Part shown: piece by piece, positions 63,512 to 64,000 of the stretch
Layout of the letters: each line of letters begins with the position of its first letter
Numbering within the stretch: position 1 is the stretch's first letter
DNA from: Bradyrhizobiaceae bacterium PARB1
GTDB lineage: Bacteria > Pseudomonadota > Alphaproteobacteria > Rhizobiales > Xanthobacteraceae
DNA: 64,000 bases
Reading direction: 5' to 3'
Assembly: GCA_002256345.1 (NCBI GenBank)
Contig: NKIY01000005.1
Location: forward strand, 190,485-254,484
Program-made: the position numbers and the translations under genes
The notes under the pieces: generated by a model
Database searches by the model: none
What the model saw: only the letters and a program-made list of their open reading frames with translations
Told to the model about the DNA's origin: nothing

Positions 63512-64000
63512 ATGTCAGACCGTAACGCTGCGCTCGACCGCGCCCGCACCTTCGTCACGCTGCTCGTGCTCGCGAACCACGCGGTGGTCGCCTACACCGC
63601 TTTCGGCCGCTATTACCCGAACCACTATCTTTGGTCGACGGCGCCCATCGTCGACGACCAGCGCTGGATCGGCTTCAATTTCCTGACACTGTTCAACGAC
63701 ACATTCTTCATGTGTCTGATGTTCATGCTGTCCGGCCTGTTCGTATGGCCCAGCCTGAAGCGGAAGAGCGTCGGCCACTTCCTGCGCGACCGCGCACTGC
63801 GGCTCGGCTTGCCCTTTCTGGCCATGATCTTCGTGCTGATGCCGGTTGCCTATTACGCATCGTTCAGCCTCTCGACCCACAAGACCGGCTTCTTCGAGTT
63901 TTACGTCAATAATTTCAGACAGGGCCAATGGTTCGCCGGTCCGGGCTGGTTCATCTGGTATCTGCTGTTCCTCGATCTCGTGGCGATCCCGGTTTTCCTG
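63512..64000 (+). CDS. acyltransferase 3 family protein (cut by window end)
   Basis: The first 163 residues of a membrane acyltransferase of the OafA/YrhL type. It shows DRARTFVTLLVLANHAVVAY with the family's catalytic His, then membrane helices and RLGLPFLAMIFVLMPVAYY. This family transfers acyl groups to sugars or surface polymers. The start at 63512 fits the family N-terminus but no strong ribosome-binding site is seen. The rest is outside the window. Confidence 0.85.
   Translation, partial: MSDRNAALDRARTFVTLLVLANHAVVAYTAFGRYYPNHYLWSTAPIVDDQRWIGFNFLTLFNDTFFMCLMFMLSGLFVWPSLKRKSVGHFLRDRALRLGLPFLAMIFVLMPVAYYASFSLSTHKTGFFEFYVNNFRQGQWFAGPGWFIWYLLFLDLVAIPVFL

Overview
The window looks like chromosomal DNA of a GC-rich alphaproteobacterium in the Nitrobacteraceae (Bradyrhizobium, Rhodopseudomonas, Afipia or Tardiphaga type). 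The reasons are codon use, a CYP199A-like P450 next to a palustrisredoxin-like ferredoxin, DUF1488, DUF2778, KTSC and BcsS family proteins, and many intergenic palindromic repeats. I see no tRNA, rRNA, CRISPR array, prophage or insertion sequence. About 70 protein genes are called. Two are cut by the window edges: rtcB on the left and an acyltransferase on the right.

Layout. 1-6870: end of an RtcB RNA ligase gene, a transglutaminase-like protein, a cluster of three small genes ending in a DUF1488 protein, a membrane-anchored DUF2778 protein, and DUF899 and DUF6886 proteins. 7115-8214: an Rrf2 regulator with its own promoter and operator, then an AhpD-like protein and a terminator. 8393-14221: a MarR regulator facing a P450, ferredoxin and solute-binding protein operon that probably handles aromatic acids, then a Bug-type binding protein and phenylalanine hydroxylase. 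14222-25588: an orphan secreted 519-residue protein, a short AraC-type regulator, a lipid-linked glycosyltransferase pair, a DUF72-DUF488 pair, BcsS, an integral-membrane class III cyclase, and a divergent XRE regulator and SDR pair.

25658-32541: a molybdo-hydroxylase (cox-type) cluster coding for the 2Fe-2S subunit, the FAD subunit, the accessory proteins CoxD, CoxE and CoxG, a split XdhC and a MoeA-MobA-like fusion. No gene for the catalytic molybdenum subunit is present. 32729-35407: pcaB, pcaD and pcaC of the protocatechuate branch of the beta-ketoadipate pathway, separated by palindromic repeats. 36200-44186: a 51-residue Gln/Gly-rich protein gene with its own terminator, then livHMGF, two PstS-like binding proteins in tandem, and a LivK-like binding protein.

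44347-55084: CcdA, a P1-family peptidase, a glycine-rich secreted protein, an outer-membrane barrel, KTSC and EF-hand proteins, then housekeeping genes (rpe, purB, a MOSC gene, murI, a cupin, rpsD with a recognisable promoter and leader hairpin). 55254-64000: threonine aldolase, two tandem serine hydrolases of the beta-lactamase fold, a macro-domain protein with no ordinary start codon overlapping grxD, ergothioneine genes egtB and egtD lying between grxD and bolA, a DUF427 protein and the start of an acyltransferase.

Common themes are aromatic compound catabolism (P450 and ferredoxin, pcaBDC, phhA), uptake of organic acids and amino acids by periplasmic binding proteins, and redox and thiol maintenance (GrxD, BolA, CcdA, ergothioneine, AhpD-like). 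The most unusual points are the cox cluster without a large subunit, the tandem PstS-like proteins inside a liv locus, the macro-domain gene start, and a repeat family placed inside both the cox and liv operons.
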